Assembly (NCBI GenBank): GCA_027484445.1
Contig: JAIXSY010000021.1
Coordinates: 124,001 to 188,000, forward strand
DNA length: 64,000 nucleotides
Direction: 5' to 3'
DNA from: Verrucomicrobiaceae bacterium
GTDB lineage: Bacteria; Verrucomicrobiota; Verrucomicrobiia; Verrucomicrobiales; Verrucomicrobiaceae
In this document: positions 54,611 through 63,795 of the stretch, in pieces
How the letters are laid out: each line of letters begins with the position of its first letter
How positions within the stretch are numbered: the stretch's first letter is position 1
The notes under the pieces: generated by a model
What the model saw: the letters and a program-made list of their open reading frames with translations, nothing else
Databases searched by the model: none
What the model was told of the DNA's origin: nothing
Made by a program: the position numbers and the translations under genes

Positions 54611-57082
54611 TCACCTCGCCGCCACGCCCGCCTTCCGAATCTTCATGAGAATCGGAAAGCTCGTCTGTAGTCCAGCGCTGTCGTGTTCGTTTCTCGCGCT
54701 GCTGATGGCACCGTGGCAGAGTTTGTCCTGGTCCTGCACCCAGTTCGCGGCGCGGAAGAAGATGGGGCGCTCGTTTTCACCGGCGCGAATCTGCACGCCG
54801 TTGAGGCCGATGTCGTCGATGATGACGCCGTGCGGCAACCCATGTACGTCGAGGCTGAGGAGGTCTTTGTTGTTCTCGCGAATGGCCCGCAGCCAAGCCT
54901 TCACGGTCTGACCAGGCGCGAGGGTGAGCTCGAGCGGCTTGGTCTCTGCAGCGGGATCGCGCATGGCGGGCTTCCCGCCGACATCGGGCTCCAAAACAAT
55001 GATGAACTTCGGCTTCGGGCCGAGCGTGACCTTGCCCAAGGTGCCGGCATCGTGCGTGATTTCGGAGAGAGGAGCGCGGGCACTCCTGCCCGCAGTTTGA
55101 TGAATCGATCTGGCAGTGATCTTGAGTTTGGACCAGTCGGCATCTTTTGCGGCATCGGGCATGGCATGAAGTGAGCCGCTGATGAGGTCGTGACCGGCCT
55201 CGATGATGAGGGGCGAGGTGGCCCAGTAACCGGCGGGCAGGCCGGTGATGTCGATCTGGATGGGATCGTCGAAATTGTCCGTGCGCTCGGCGCGGAAGGA
55301 GAAGCCCACGGAGGCGCCGGGCATGACGGTGGGGTTCATGCCGGCGAGTTTGACGCTGAAGTCGGGCTTCGGCTCGCGGATGGCGAGGGAATAGACAAAG
55401 CGCTCGCCGCCCCAGCCGCGGGTGTCGGTGACTTTGACGACGAATCGGCCATCGGCAGGCGCGGTGAAGGTCAGGCGCGAGTCGCGGCCGATTTTGCGGT
55501 CGCCGCTGTCGTCGTTTTGATAGTTCACGGTGAAAATAGGCAGGCCGTTCGCGGCGATGCTGCTGCCGAGCGGATAGGGCTGCACGACGTAGCAGGGCTC
55601 GTCGAGCGAGTGCGAGGTGGCGCTGGTGTCGAAGTAAGCGCGGCGTTTGCCATCGCTGACGTAGAAGAAGCAGCCGGCATCCGGGCCGCGTGGCATGCGG
55701 AAGATCTTCATCACATCGCCATTGAACCAGACATACTCATTGAGCTCCATCTCCTCCCAGTTTTGCAGACGGATGTCCGGATTGTTGGCATCGACACTAC
55801 GGAAGTTGTTGTAGCTGTCCCGCACGGCCTGCATGAGCAAACGGGCGACGGGTTTGCCATCCGTGTGGAGCACTTCGAGCTTCGTATCGGCGGGCGAGCC
55901 GGATTGCGCGGCGCGCGTCTCGATGATCCACGTCTGGCCTTTCTTCGCATCGAAGGCGAAGTGGTCGGTGTCGTAGAACGAGTTTTCCAACTCGTTCCCC
56001 GTCGCGCCGGAGCCTGAACGAGTTGGAAAACTCGTTCTACGAAGCGCCGCGTTCACATTCACGGGCGCACTCACCACCTGCGCCTTCGCGAGGTCATCAT
56101 TTTCTTCGACCTCGCTGACTTGCGCCAACGCACTCACGCGCAGCGAGGGCATCGTGCGAAAACGCAGGGCTTTGGCATCGAGCGGCACATTCGCCATGCC
56201 TTCGGTCGCCGGTTTCATCGTCACAGTGGCATTGTCGCCGAGGTGATGCCCGATGAGTTTCACCTCTGTTTCCTTCCCAACTCGCGCAGTCAGCGGTGAC
56301 CAACCCGTCACATACGGCAAAGCGCCGACGGTGAGTCGATACGCATGATTCGCGCTGCCATCCATCGTCGTGTTGCTCACGAGCACGACGTAGTCACCAT
56401 CTGCGGGCGCTTTCCACGCGAGGAAGGGATCGCTGCCGCTATCGAGGCCGCGATTTACCGCGAGCACAGTGCGATTCAGGTCGATGATCTCCAGCGTGGG
56501 CGATTTCGCCGCGCTGCCGATCTGTGCCACGGCGAGATCGAGCACGAGTTCCTCACCTGCCTTCGCGGTGATGAGATAGGCGTCATGCTGGCCGGTTTCT
56601 GACAAGGTGCCCCAAAGGCTTGCCGGCAGCTTCGCCACCTTCACCGGTGCTTCTTTGAAGTCGGCGGCCTTTGTCACGCTCGGCTGAAGTTCATCAGCAT
56701 ACACTTTGAGCCGTGCGGACTCGCCGGCGGCATTCTTCAACCACACGTCGTAAGCCCCGCGCGGCACCTCCACGCCCGCCGTGATGCGCAAACGTGCGCT
56801 GGTGGCTTTGACGCTCTCTTTGGCCACCTGCACCTTCAGCCCCGGATGCGAGGCCATCGGTTGCATGTCCTCGGTGAAGTTTTTGCCCGCCACCGTCACG
56901 AGCAGTTCGCCGCCAATGTGTGCCGCACGCGGCGTGAGGCTCGTCAGCTCGACTTTCACGGCCTTCGCAGGCTTTGGAGTCATGGCTGGCTTCGCGGCAT
57001 CTGTCGTGGCTTTCGGCGTCTGAGCGATGGAAAGGCCGTTAAGGCTCAAAATCGAAAGGAGGATCAAACTGGCGTTTTTCAT
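54611..57082 (-). CDS. Secreted protein with IPT-like and PPC domains, carrying an insertion
   Basis: The 823-aa product has a signal peptide (LILLSILSLNGLSIAQ). An IPT/TIG-like domain (about 45-130) has SLTPRAAHIGGELLVTVAGKNF. It is followed by pre-peptidase C-terminal-like domains (about 140-250 and 330-560: GDYVVLVSNTTMDGSANHAYRL, ADGRFVVKVTDTRGWGGERFVY). Such proteins in Planctomycetes and Verrucomicrobia sit with cytochrome/WD40 proteins, as here. Residues 347-370 come from a 70-bp palindromic element (55972-56041) inside a PPC domain; the frame is kept. A beta-rich surface or periplasmic role is inferred. Confidence 0.78.
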   Translation of the reverse strand: MKNASLILLSILSLNGLSIAQTPKATTDAAKPAMTPKPAKAVKVELTSLTPRAAHIGGELLVTVAGKNFTEDMQPMASHPGLKVQVAKESVKATSARLRITAGVEVPRGAYDVWLKNAAGESARLKVYADELQPSVTKAADFKEAPVKVAKLPASLWGTLSETGQHDAYLITAKAGEELVLDLAVAQIGSAAKSPTLEIIDLNRTVLAVNRGLDSGSDPFLAWKAPADGDYVVLVSNTTMDGSANHAYRLTVGALPYVTGWSPLTARVGKETEVKLIGHHLGDNATVTMKPATEGMANVPLDAKALRFRTMPSLRVSALAQVSEVEENDDLAKAQVVSAPVNVNAALRRTSFPTRSGSGATGNELENSFYDTDHFAFDAKKGQTWIIETRAAQSGSPADTKLEVLHTDGKPVARLLMQAVRDSYNNFRSVDANNPDIRLQNWEEMELNEYVWFNGDVMKIFRMPRGPDAGCFFYVSDGKRRAYFDTSATSHSLDEPCYVVQPYPLGSSIAANGLPIFTVNYQNDDSGDRKIGRDSRLTFTAPADGRFVVKVTDTRGWGGERFVYSLAIREPKPDFSVKLAGMNPTVMPGASVGFSFRAERTDNFDDPIQIDITGLPAGYWATSPLIIEAGHDLISGSLHAMPDAAKDADWSKLKITARSIHQTAGRSARAPLSEITHDAGTLGKVTLGPKPKFIIVLEPDVGGKPAMRDPAAETKPLELTLAPGQTVKAWLRAIRENNKDLLSLDVHGLPHGVIIDDIGLNGVQIRAGENERPIFFRAANWVQDQDKLCHGAISSARNEHDSAGLQTSFPILMKIRKAGVAAR
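55972..56041. repeat. 70-bp element with perfect 26-bp inverted repeats inside a gene
   Basis: The arm cgtagaacgagttttccaac at 55972-55997 (26 nt in full) is exactly reverse-complemented at 56016-56041, with 18 bases between. It encodes TSFPTRSGSGATGNELENSF within the PPC protein and lengthens a loop. If a 2-bp target duplication is included the insertion is 72 bp, which would preserve the frame. It resembles a REP/MITE-like palindromic unit; the family is not identified. Confidence 0.92.
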
Positions 57083-57106
57083 GATGGGGAAGATTTAAAT
57101 CGGCAG

Positions 57107-57523
57107 TTACCAAGGGACGATGAGCGGAATCACCTGACGGCCAAAACGGCGGTAAACGACAAAATCCGAGTCGGTGGTGAAGACCTGGCTCTCGGCGAAC
57201 ATCTCTGACATGCGGACGAGGCAGGCATCCGCTAAGCTCATCGGTGTGTCGTGGTAACGGCGCATGAGGGAAAGCGTCTCCTGTTTGGAATCCGCAAAAT
57301 CAAAGGCCACGCGAATCACGCCGCGTTCGAGAAGCAGGGAGAGCTTCTCCTTCCCTTCCTTGGCACCCTCCAGAAGGAAGAAACACTCGGACACGACCGC
57401 CTCGCAGGTCAGGCAGGGCTCGATCAAGCCCGACCACTGCTGGCGAGCCCAGGCGTGATGCTTGTCGCGGGATCGCAGCGCGGCCACGATCGCGCCGCTG
57501 TCAGCGAGTACGGTTCTGGCCAT
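57107..57523 (-). CDS. PIN-domain ribonuclease toxin (VapC-like)
   Basis: The 138-aa protein has PIN-domain acidic residues: Asp8 (VLADSG), Glu46 in EAVVSE, Asp99 (SLADACLV) and Asp118/120 (TTDSDF). VapC-type toxins cleave RNA, often tRNA. Its start overlaps the end of the antitoxin gene by 23 bp (57501-57523), the usual arrangement. The pair lies between two larger genes and could have arrived by transfer. Confidence 0.9.
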   Translation of the reverse strand: MARTVLADSGAIVAALRSRDKHHAWARQQWSGLIEPCLTCEAVVSECFFLLEGAKEGKEKLSLLLERGVIRVAFDFADSKQETLSLMRRYHDTPMSLADACLVRMSEMFAESQVFTTDSDFVVYRRFGRQVIPLIVPW

Positions 57524-57740
57524 ATTTCTTCAGGTGGGCTTTGTTGGCGGAGAGATCCTTCGGCAGCGTGTCATCATGAATGACCAGATCCTCCATCTGG
57601 TCCCAGAGCGATGCCTTGGTGGGCGTTTTGGCCGACAGACGGTCGCGAATCACCTCCGAGCGCGTCACCTTGCGCCGCGAAGCCTCGCGGCTGATGTCGA
57701 GGAAGAGATTCTCAGGGATTTTGACGGAAAGAACCTTCAT
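57501..57740 (-). CDS. Ribbon-helix-helix antitoxin (VapB-like)
   Basis: The 79-aa protein begins MKVLSVKIPENLFLDISREA, a CopG/RHH-type DNA-binding segment (residues about 1-45, SEVIRDRL). The C-terminal half (LWDQMEDLVIHDDTLPKDLS) is the likely toxin-neutralising arm. It overlaps the downstream toxin gene, and autoregulation of the operon is expected for the family. Confidence 0.87.
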   Translation of the reverse strand: MKVLSVKIPENLFLDISREASRRKVTRSEVIRDRLSAKTPTKASLWDQMEDLVIHDDTLPKDLSANKAHLKKYGQNRTR

Positions 57741-57801
57741 AGGTGGCAGGGTAATACGCTTCTGTCAGGTCTTCAATACCGGCTTCGATGGCCAATCGAA
57801 G

Positions 57802-59124
57802 CTACTTCGTCGCCTCATAGAGCTGCCACGAGCCATCCACGCGTCCCGCGATGAGCTGCGCTTTGTCGGTGAAAGTGAGCGAGGAGGTCCAGTCGGGTTG
57901 TTTTTCGAGGAGGAGCTTTTCGGTGAGATCGGCGGTGTTCCAGAGTTTGAGCGTTTTGTCGGTGGCGGTCGAGGCGAGCCGTTTGCCATCGGCGGAGAGC
58001 GCGAGATTCAAGATGCCGCCTTCATGCGCGAAGCGGCTGGTGAGGATTTTGTTCGTGCCTTCCTTCGCGGCGGCGCTGATCGCCCACACGCGGATGCGGT
58101 TGTCGCCACCGGCGGCGAAGAGCGTTTTGCCATCGGCACTGAAAACGACGCTCGTTTGCTCCTTCGTCGGCTGCGAGAGGGTGTCGAGCCGCTGGCCTGT
58201 CGGGATGCTCCACAGCTTCACCGTGCGATCCGCACTGGCGCTGGCGAGCACTTTGCCATCGGGGCGGAACGAGAGGCCGTTCACCGCGCCGTTGTGGCCT
58301 TTGAGCAGGGCGATCTCCTTGCCCGTCGCGGTGTCCCAAAGACGGATTTTTTGATCGTAGGCTCCCGTGGCAATCCATTTTCCATCCGGTGACACCGCAA
58401 GCGCATACGCGGCATCGGTGTGACCTTCAAATGAGCGCAAAGAGCTGCCATCGCTCGTTTTCCAGCTCCGCACGATGCCCACGATGCCCGCCTCGCCACC
58501 GGCGGCATAGACCGTTTCGCCATCGGGCGAGAACGCGACGGCGTTCACCTTGCCGGTGAAGCCGGTTAGTTTCCGAACGGTGACTTGATTGACCGGATTG
58601 AGGAGTTCCACCTCGCCGTAGCGTCCCGCCGCGATGAGCTGGGCCTTCGGCGAAAACGCCACCGCTTGGATCGAACGCTTCGGCGGCACCGTCGGCGCGA
58701 TTTTTGGCGTGATGACCTCCTTGGGCATCGGCTTCGTCTCCGTGACGAGCGGGCCTTTGGCGCCTGAGTTGATCCACGCCTTGATGAGTGCGATCTCTTC
58801 CGCCTTCAGCTTCTCGCGCTTGCCCGGTGGCATGAATTCATTCTTCCCGCCGCGACCCGAGCGCCCTTCAAGAAACTTCACCAGCAGCGACTCCTCCGCC
58901 TTCCCCGCCACAATGGCAGCGCCTTCCTCGCCGCCTTTCATGAGCGCCGCAAAGGTATCCAACGCGAACTCCCCATCCGCGTCGTCCGCGCTGTGGCAGT
59001 CGATGCAGTAGGTGTCCCACAGCGGCACAATTTGCTTATCGTAGTCCACGACTTGTTGTGCGTGCGCGAGACAGGCGAGGCTAAAGAAGATCAGCGGGAA
59101 AAGGGCCAAAACGGATCGGTGCAT
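57802..59124 (-). CDS. Secreted c-type cytochrome/WD40 fusion (planctomycete-type)
   Basis: ATG 59124 (MHRSVLALFPLIFFSLACLA) gives a signal peptide and 440 aa; the frame extends to 59154. A single haem-binding CIDCH (residues 40-44) heads a PSCyt1-like domain (NEFMPPGKREKLKAEEIALIKAWI). It is followed by seven WD40-type repeats from about residue 150 (AVAFSPDGETVYAAGG, IRLWDTATGKEIALLKGHNG, VKLWSIPTGQRL). These proteins are typical of the PVC group and often lie beside DUF1501/DUF1549 or PPC genes, as here. A periplasmic redox or binding scaffold is inferred. Confidence 0.88.
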   Translation of the reverse strand: MHRSVLALFPLIFFSLACLAHAQQVVDYDKQIVPLWDTYCIDCHSADDADGEFALDTFAALMKGGEEGAAIVAGKAEESLLVKFLEGRSGRGGKNEFMPPGKREKLKAEEIALIKAWINSGAKGPLVTETKPMPKEVITPKIAPTVPPKRSIQAVAFSPKAQLIAAGRYGEVELLNPVNQVTVRKLTGFTGKVNAVAFSPDGETVYAAGGEAGIVGIVRSWKTSDGSSLRSFEGHTDAAYALAVSPDGKWIATGAYDQKIRLWDTATGKEIALLKGHNGAVNGLSFRPDGKVLASASADRTVKLWSIPTGQRLDTLSQPTKEQTSVVFSADGKTLFAAGGDNRIRVWAISAAAKEGTNKILTSRFAHEGGILNLALSADGKRLASTATDKTLKLWNTADLTEKLLLEKQPDWTSSLTFTDKAQLIAGRVDGSWQLYEATK

Positions 59125-59263
59125 GGTGACGTGAGACACCAAGTTATTACGCAAGTTCTGCGCTGATCTAAATGGACGATGCCGCCTTGTGACTTGCTAG
59201 ATTAAGAGCAGCGCGTGCACAAAGCGCTGGCATCTGCGCGTCGTTCTACCCATGGTTTCAGGT

Positions 59264-60109
59264 ATGTTCGTCTGGTCCAAACTTTCTTCTGAAAAATGGT
59301 CGGATGCTTGGGAAGAGCGTTTCTCTGGCAATCCCGCGCTGAATCTCGTCATCACCACCTTTCCCGCCAAGACCACGATTCGCGTGGAAGTCTATGCCGA
59401 CAAAAAGAAAGACGTGATCGCCATCCAGAAGGAATGGGGCGGCAGTGTGCGCGAGGTGAAGCAGCAAAACTGGGCTGCACTTTCGAAGGAGCCGATGCCA
59501 TCCATTGCCGTGAGGGATCGTTTGGTCATCGTCAGCGCGCGCACGGAGGCCGAAGTGAAAAAGGAGCAAAAGACACATCCTGGCCGTGAGGTGATCGCCA
59601 TTCCTGCGGACATGGCGTTTGGCACGGGCCATCATGCCACCACGGCGACCGTGCTGCGCATGATGGTGGATGCGGCGGATGCTCTTGCAGGCCAAAGGTG
59701 GAGCATGGCCGACCTGGGCTGCGGCAGCGGCATCCTGGCCATCGCCGCGCGCAGGCTAGGTGCGGCGAAGGTGTGGGGGTGTGATTTTGACCCCAAAGCC
59801 GTGTCCGTCGCCAAGGAGAACGCGGAGCGCAATGCCACGCTGGGCATCAAGTTCACCAAACTCGACGTGCTGACCTGGGAACCGAAGGAACAGTGGGACA
59901 TCGTGGCCGCAAACATCTTTGCGGATATCCTGGAACAGGGTTTTCCTCAAATCGTGCGTTCGGTGAAGCCGGGGGGTGTGCTGCTCGCGTCTGGTATTTT
60001 GAAGACCCAGGCACCCGCCTGCCTGAAGGTCGCTGAGCGATGTGGCATCCACTGGGATCGGGTGCTGACCAAAGGCAAATGGACGACGGCGATGGGCAGG
60101 CGCGTGTGA
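59264..60109 (+). CDS. prmA: Ribosomal protein L11 methyltransferase
   Basis: The SAM-dependent enzyme modifies ribosomal protein L11. MFVWSKLSSEKW is taken as the start; ATG 59252 adds four residues. The N-terminal substrate-recognition part (about 1-110) precedes a class I methyltransferase fold with DLGCGSGILAIAARRLGA (motif I) and WDIVAANIFADILEQGFP. IPADMAFGTGHHATTATVLR is the family signature. Length, about 281 aa, is normal. glpK follows after 62 bp. Confidence 0.92.
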   Translation: MFVWSKLSSEKWSDAWEERFSGNPALNLVITTFPAKTTIRVEVYADKKKDVIAIQKEWGGSVREVKQQNWAALSKEPMPSIAVRDRLVIVSARTEAEVKKEQKTHPGREVIAIPADMAFGTGHHATTATVLRMMVDAADALAGQRWSMADLGCGSGILAIAARRLGAAKVWGCDFDPKAVSVAKENAERNATLGIKFTKLDVLTWEPKEQWDIVAANIFADILEQGFPQIVRSVKPGGVLLASGILKTQAPACLKVAERCGIHWDRVLTKGKWTTAMGRRV

Positions 60110-60171
60110 TCCGCAGGGGGCTGACAAAGCGTCTTGTCAGCGCCGTGGCGATATGAAGAATCGTCGTTGCC

Positions 60172-61650
60172 ATGAAATATCTCCTCTCACTCGACCAAGG
60201 GACGACCAGCAGTCGCAGCATCCTTTTTGACACGAATGGAAAAGTCGTCGCGGTGGCGCAGCGGGAATTTACCCAGCACTATCCGCAGCCAGGATGGGTG
60301 GAGCATGATGCGGAGGAAATCTGGACCACGCAGCTGCGAACGGCGCAGGAGGTGCTGAAGAAGGCAAAGCTGACCGCGAAGGACATCGCTGCCATCGGCA
60401 TCACGAACCAGCGCGAGACCACCGTGGCCTGGGACAAGCGCACGGGCAAAGCCATCGCGAACGCCATCGTGTGGCAGGACCGGCGCACGGCGAAGTTTTG
60501 CGACAAGCTGAAGGCAAAGGGTGAGGCCAAGAACATCGGTGCCAAGACGGGCCTGGTCGTGGATGCGTACTTTTCCGCCACGAAAATGCACTGGTTCCTG
60601 CAAAACGTGCCTGAGGCGAAGGTGCTGGCCAAGGCCGGACAGCTCGCTTTTGGTACCATCGACTCCTGGCTGCTTTGGCGGCTGACGGAAGGCAAGGTCC
60701 ACGCCACGGATGTCAGCAACGCCTCGCGCACGATGCTCTACAACATCGGCACGGGGAAGTGGGATGCGGAGTTGCTGAAGCTCTTCGGGGTGCCTGCCTC
60801 AACGCTGCCGCAGGTGCGGCCCTCCAGCGGCCTGTTCGGCGAGACCACGCTGCTGGGCGGTAGCATCCCCATAGCAGGCATCGCGGGAGACCAGCAGTCG
60901 GCCTTGTTCGGCCAGGTCTGCACGCAGCCTGGCATGGTGAAGAACACCTATGGCACGGGCTGCTTCATGCTGATGCACACGGGCACGAAGCGCATCGTCT
61001 CCACGAACCACCTGCTGACCACGGTGGCCTGGCAGCTCGACGGTGGGCCGATGGAGTATGCCGTGGAGGGCAGCATCTTCATCGCCGGAGCGGTGGTGCA
61101 GTGGCTGCGTGACGGACTGGGCATCATCCAGAAATCCTCCGAGGTGGAGGCCCTGGCTGCCAGCGTGCCGGACACGGGCGGCGTGCATCTGGTGCCTGCC
61201 TTTGCGGGGCTGGGTGCGCCGCACTGGGACCCACATGCGCGGGCGCTGATCTGTGGCATGACCCGTGGCACGACGAAGGCGCACCTGGCCCGTGCTGCCT
61301 TGGAAGGCATCGCCTATCAGGTGGCGGACATCCTGCAGGCCATGCAGGCGGACGCCGGCGTAAAGCTGCGCGAGCTGCGCGTGGATGGCGGTGCCAGCAA
61401 CAACAACCTGATGATGCAGTTCCAGGCTGATCTTCTCGGGGTGCCTGTGGTGCGCCCGGTGGTTACAGAAACGACCGCCCTAGGCGCGGCCTACCTGGCA
61501 GGGCTGGGCGTGGGTCTGTGGAAGAGCCCGGCGGAAATCGCCAGCCAGTGGCAGGCGGAGCGCCGCTTCAAACCGGCCATGACCGCCGCGAAGCGGAAGA
61601 CCTTGATGTCCGGCTGGGCACGTGCGCTGGAGCGGGTTCGAGGCGAGTGA
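60172..61650 (+). CDS. glpK: Glycerol kinase
   Basis: The 492-aa FGGY kinase phosphorylates glycerol to sn-glycerol 3-phosphate. It shows [15 protein letters not shown] at the N-terminus, [30 protein letters not shown] and the ATP-side element [19 protein letters not shown]. Length is normal. No glycerol facilitator or glpD is adjacent. An SGNH hydrolase starts 50 bp downstream and may be in the same transcript. Confidence 0.96.
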   Translation: MKYLLSLDQGTTSSRSILFDTNGKVVAVAQREFTQHYPQPGWVEHDAEEIWTTQLRTAQEVLKKAKLTAKDIAAIGITNQRETTVAWDKRTGKAIANAIVWQDRRTAKFCDKLKAKGEAKNIGAKTGLVVDAYFSATKMHWFLQNVPEAKVLAKAGQLAFGTIDSWLLWRLTEGKVHATDVSNASRTMLYNIGTGKWDAELLKLFGVPASTLPQVRPSSGLFGETTLLGGSIPIAGIAGDQQSALFGQVCTQPGMVKNTYGTGCFMLMHTGTKRIVSTNHLLTTVAWQLDGGPMEYAVEGSIFIAGAVVQWLRDGLGIIQKSSEVEALAASVPDTGGVHLVPAFAGLGAPHWDPHARALICGMTRGTTKAHLARAALEGIAYQVADILQAMQADAGVKLRELRVDGGASNNNLMMQFQADLLGVPVVRPVVTETTALGAAYLAGLGVGLWKSPAEIASQWQAERRFKPAMTAAKRKTLMSGWARALERVRGE

Positions 61651-61700
61651 TTGGCTCCTGGCTTGCTGCTTCTGCCAGCTGCGTGTATGCGGCGGCTGTC

Positions 61701-62351
61701 ATGAAGACTGTTCTTTGTTTTGGCGATTCCAACACCTGGGGCTTTGACCCTGCGTACCTCACCTCCGCTTATCCGCGCCGTTTCCCGGCCGACAAGCGCT
61801 GGACGGGCGTGCTGGCACGCGAGTTGGGGTCGGATTTCAAGATCATTGAGGAAGGTCAAAATGGCCGTACCACGGTGCATGACGACCCGCTGAATGAAGC
61901 CAGGAATGGCAAGGCCTACCTTCCTGCGTGCTTGGAGAGTCACAAGCCGCTGGACCTGGTGGTGCTGATGCTGGGCACGAACGACCTGAAGTGCTTTTTC
62001 AATGCGCCCCCCCAGGAGATTGCCAACGGCGCGGGCATCCTCGGGCGCATGATTTTGAGCAGCAACGCAGGCCCCGACAACCAGCCGCCCCGTTTGCTGC
62101 TGATGTGCCCACCGCGCGTGGGTGATCTTTCACATCTGCCTGAGGTCGCGGCAAAAATGCCTGACGCGCAGGCGCGCTCAGCTCTTTTTCCCCGCTACTA
62201 CCGCGCTCAGGCAGCGGGTCTGCACTGCGAGTTCTTGAACACTCAGGACCTCATCGAGCCGAGCCCTGTGGACGGCATTCACCTGGACCTGGAGTCGCAT
62301 GACACGCTAGGCAAAGCGGTCGCGGCAAAGGTTCGTGACATGCTGGGCTGA
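61701..62351 (+). CDS. SGNH-family hydrolase
   Basis: The ATG at 61701 begins MKTVLCFGDSNTWGFD, with block I Ser in GDSNTWG, giving 216 aa; the longer frame upstream overlaps glpK and is rejected. LMLGTNDLK is block III (Asn) and DGIHLDLESH supplies the catalytic Asp and His. The family acts on esters of carbohydrates or lipids. No signal peptide is present, so the enzyme is cytoplasmic. Co-transcription with glpK would suggest lipid or glycoside turnover (inference). Confidence 0.87.
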   Translation: MKTVLCFGDSNTWGFDPAYLTSAYPRRFPADKRWTGVLARELGSDFKIIEEGQNGRTTVHDDPLNEARNGKAYLPACLESHKPLDLVVLMLGTNDLKCFFNAPPQEIANGAGILGRMILSSNAGPDNQPPRLLLMCPPRVGDLSHLPEVAAKMPDAQARSALFPRYYRAQAAGLHCEFLNTQDLIEPSPVDGIHLDLESHDTLGKAVAAKVRDMLG

Positions 62352-62368
62352 GGCCGTCGAGCGATTGG

Positions 62369-62701
62369 CTACTTGGAGCGTGTTCGCTCGGCGATTTCGA
62401 TGATCGCTAGGATCACCTCCATGATGACTCGGGCGCTGATCATGTAGAGCAGAAAGGCAACTGGGCCGGTCACGAAGGTGAAGAGACCGTAGAGCACATT
62501 GCCACCGGCAAAGCCGCTGAACATCCAGCCCAGGGCAGCCAGCACAGCGGCACCGAGACTCAGGGCGTAGAGCAGGCGAATGAGCTGTGGCGTGACATAA
62601 CGCTGGAAAGAAAAATCCAGCAGCAGGTCCAGTAGCGCGCGCAAGGTGGAGCGGAGCCAAACCCAGGTGGCAGCAGCAGGCGGTGGGGTGGGATCACTCA
62701 T
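62369..62701 (-). CDS. DUF4282-like membrane protein
   Basis: The ATG at 62701 gives 110 aa starting MSDPTPPPAAATWVWLRSTL; longer versions lack support. Sequence RALLDLLLDFSFQRYVTPQLIRL precedes two or three membrane helices (LLYALSLGAAVLAALGWMFSG, VLYGLFTFVTGPVAFLLYMI), with a closing RVIMEVILAIIEIAER. This pattern belongs to DUF4282, a family of small envelope proteins of unknown role. It follows the DUF4870 gene on the same strand after 11 bp, so they form an operon. Confidence 0.82.
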   Translation of the reverse strand: MSDPTPPPAAATWVWLRSTLRALLDLLLDFSFQRYVTPQLIRLLYALSLGAAVLAALGWMFSGFAGGNVLYGLFTFVTGPVAFLLYMISARVIMEVILAIIEIAERTRSK

Positions 62702-62712
62702 GGCGCTTGGTT

Positions 62713-63108
62713 TTAGAGAAGACGGAGGGCAAAGGGGTAACGATAGGCGATGCCATCGTTTGCCCGGACGGCACCGAGAACCATCAGGATGACCACCGCG
62801 AGAACGAAGGCACCAGCGATGGCGATGGGAATGAGCAGCCACCAGGTCAAGGCCAAGAGCAAGCCGCCGACGAAGGCGAGGATGCTGACGGTGATTTGAA
62901 AGTTCATCACCTCTCGGCCCTGACGATCCAGAAAGGGAAGGCCATCCTTTTTGATCAGCCAAAGCAAAAGCGGTGCGATGAAATTCAGAACTGGGAAATG
63001 CGGCATCAAAAAGCCTAGCAAAGGCAGCAGGTGGCAGATCATCGCCATCGTGCGCTCCTCTTTTGAGATGCTGGACGGTTCGCCGAGGGGAGGGGGGATG
63101 CTTTCCAT
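62713..63108 (-). CDS. DUF4870 membrane protein
   Basis: The 131-aa protein carries SKEERTMAMICHLLPLLGF, then FIAPLLLWLIKKDGLPFLDRQGREVMNFQIT, the DUF4870 core (a loop between two helices), and two more helices. It is a small inner-membrane protein without known function. Its partner gene DUF4282 lies 11 bp downstream. Confidence 0.85.
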   Translation of the reverse strand: MESIPPPLGEPSSISKEERTMAMICHLLPLLGFLMPHFPVLNFIAPLLLWLIKKDGLPFLDRQGREVMNFQITVSILAFVGGLLLALTWWLLIPIAIAGAFVLAVVILMVLGAVRANDGIAYRYPFALRLL

Positions 63109-63204
63109 GACGAGTCTGAAGGTGCCGCACGGCCTGAGCGACGCAACTCAGGAATCCAGAACCGTGCTGGCAAGCTAGACATCCTGTGCCAGCATAACCG
63201 GCCC

Positions 63205-63720
63205 ATGACCCCCAACGCACCCTTTTACAAACGCATCGAAGTCTGGCTGCTGATCCTGCTCAGCGGGGGAGCAGCGCTGTGGGTGATGAAGGACCGCCCT
63301 GCGGCTGAGGGAGACTCCGAGGCCATCGAAGCAAGCGAGACAGAGGCGAGTGCGGAAGCTCTGGTCATCCACCGCTGCACTCTGGAGCGCGACTACGGCA
63401 ATGCGCGTCTGGATCTTGAGCTGCGTTACCGCAATGCCAGTCCGCGCCCGCTCGTCTTGCAGCCACCGGATGTGCGTCTGCTGACCTCATCTGGAACGGA
63501 GGTGCCGCCCTACATTCTGCCTACGGAGCCCCCACCCCAGGTGCCAGCCCGCACGGCCCAGAGTGTGCGCCTGCGCTTCTGGCTGGAAGAGAAGCACCTG
63601 CAGTCAGGCCTAGCCTTGGACATCCGTGGCAGCAGGGCCGAAGTGAAAGCGGAAGCTCCGCTGAATTTGAAAGACCTGCCGAATCAGCAGCCGAAATCCT
63701 GGCCTGGCAGCATCCGCTGA
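63205..63720 (+). CDS. Membrane-anchored hypothetical protein with an Ig-like ectodomain
   Basis: The 171-aa protein has one N-terminal helix (VWLLILLSGGAALWVM), an acidic linker, and a beta-rich domain with LDLELRYRNASPRPLVLQP and VRLLTSSGTEVPPY. This resembles the envelope domains of unknown function that accompany TonB or secretion genes. The frame continues directly into the next gene after its TGA at 63718-63720. Function is unknown. Confidence 0.72.
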   Translation: MTPNAPFYKRIEVWLLILLSGGAALWVMKDRPAAEGDSEAIEASETEASAEALVIHRCTLERDYGNARLDLELRYRNASPRPLVLQPPDVRLLTSSGTEVPPYILPTEPPPQVPARTAQSVRLRFWLEEKHLQSGLALDIRGSRAEVKAEAPLNLKDLPNQQPKSWPGSIR

Positions 63721-63795
63721 GGCGGTGAGTGGGGCGTCTGCGCAGCCTCAGCTAGCGTTTGCTTCCCAGCTCCAACCGGGCACTATCCCGACGCT

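Noticed and set aside
55190..56017. 275-codon plus-strand frame opposite the PPC gene
   Set aside because: A shadow of the minus-strand gene in GC-rich DNA. The Ala/Gly/Arg/Glu-rich composition has no motif, while the minus frame has a signal peptide and PPC domains.
63121..63204. Possible extra gene from the long frame 62369-63220 on the minus strand
   Set aside because: The real DUF4282 start is at 62701; upstream of that the frame overlaps the DUF4870 gene and reads as its shadow.
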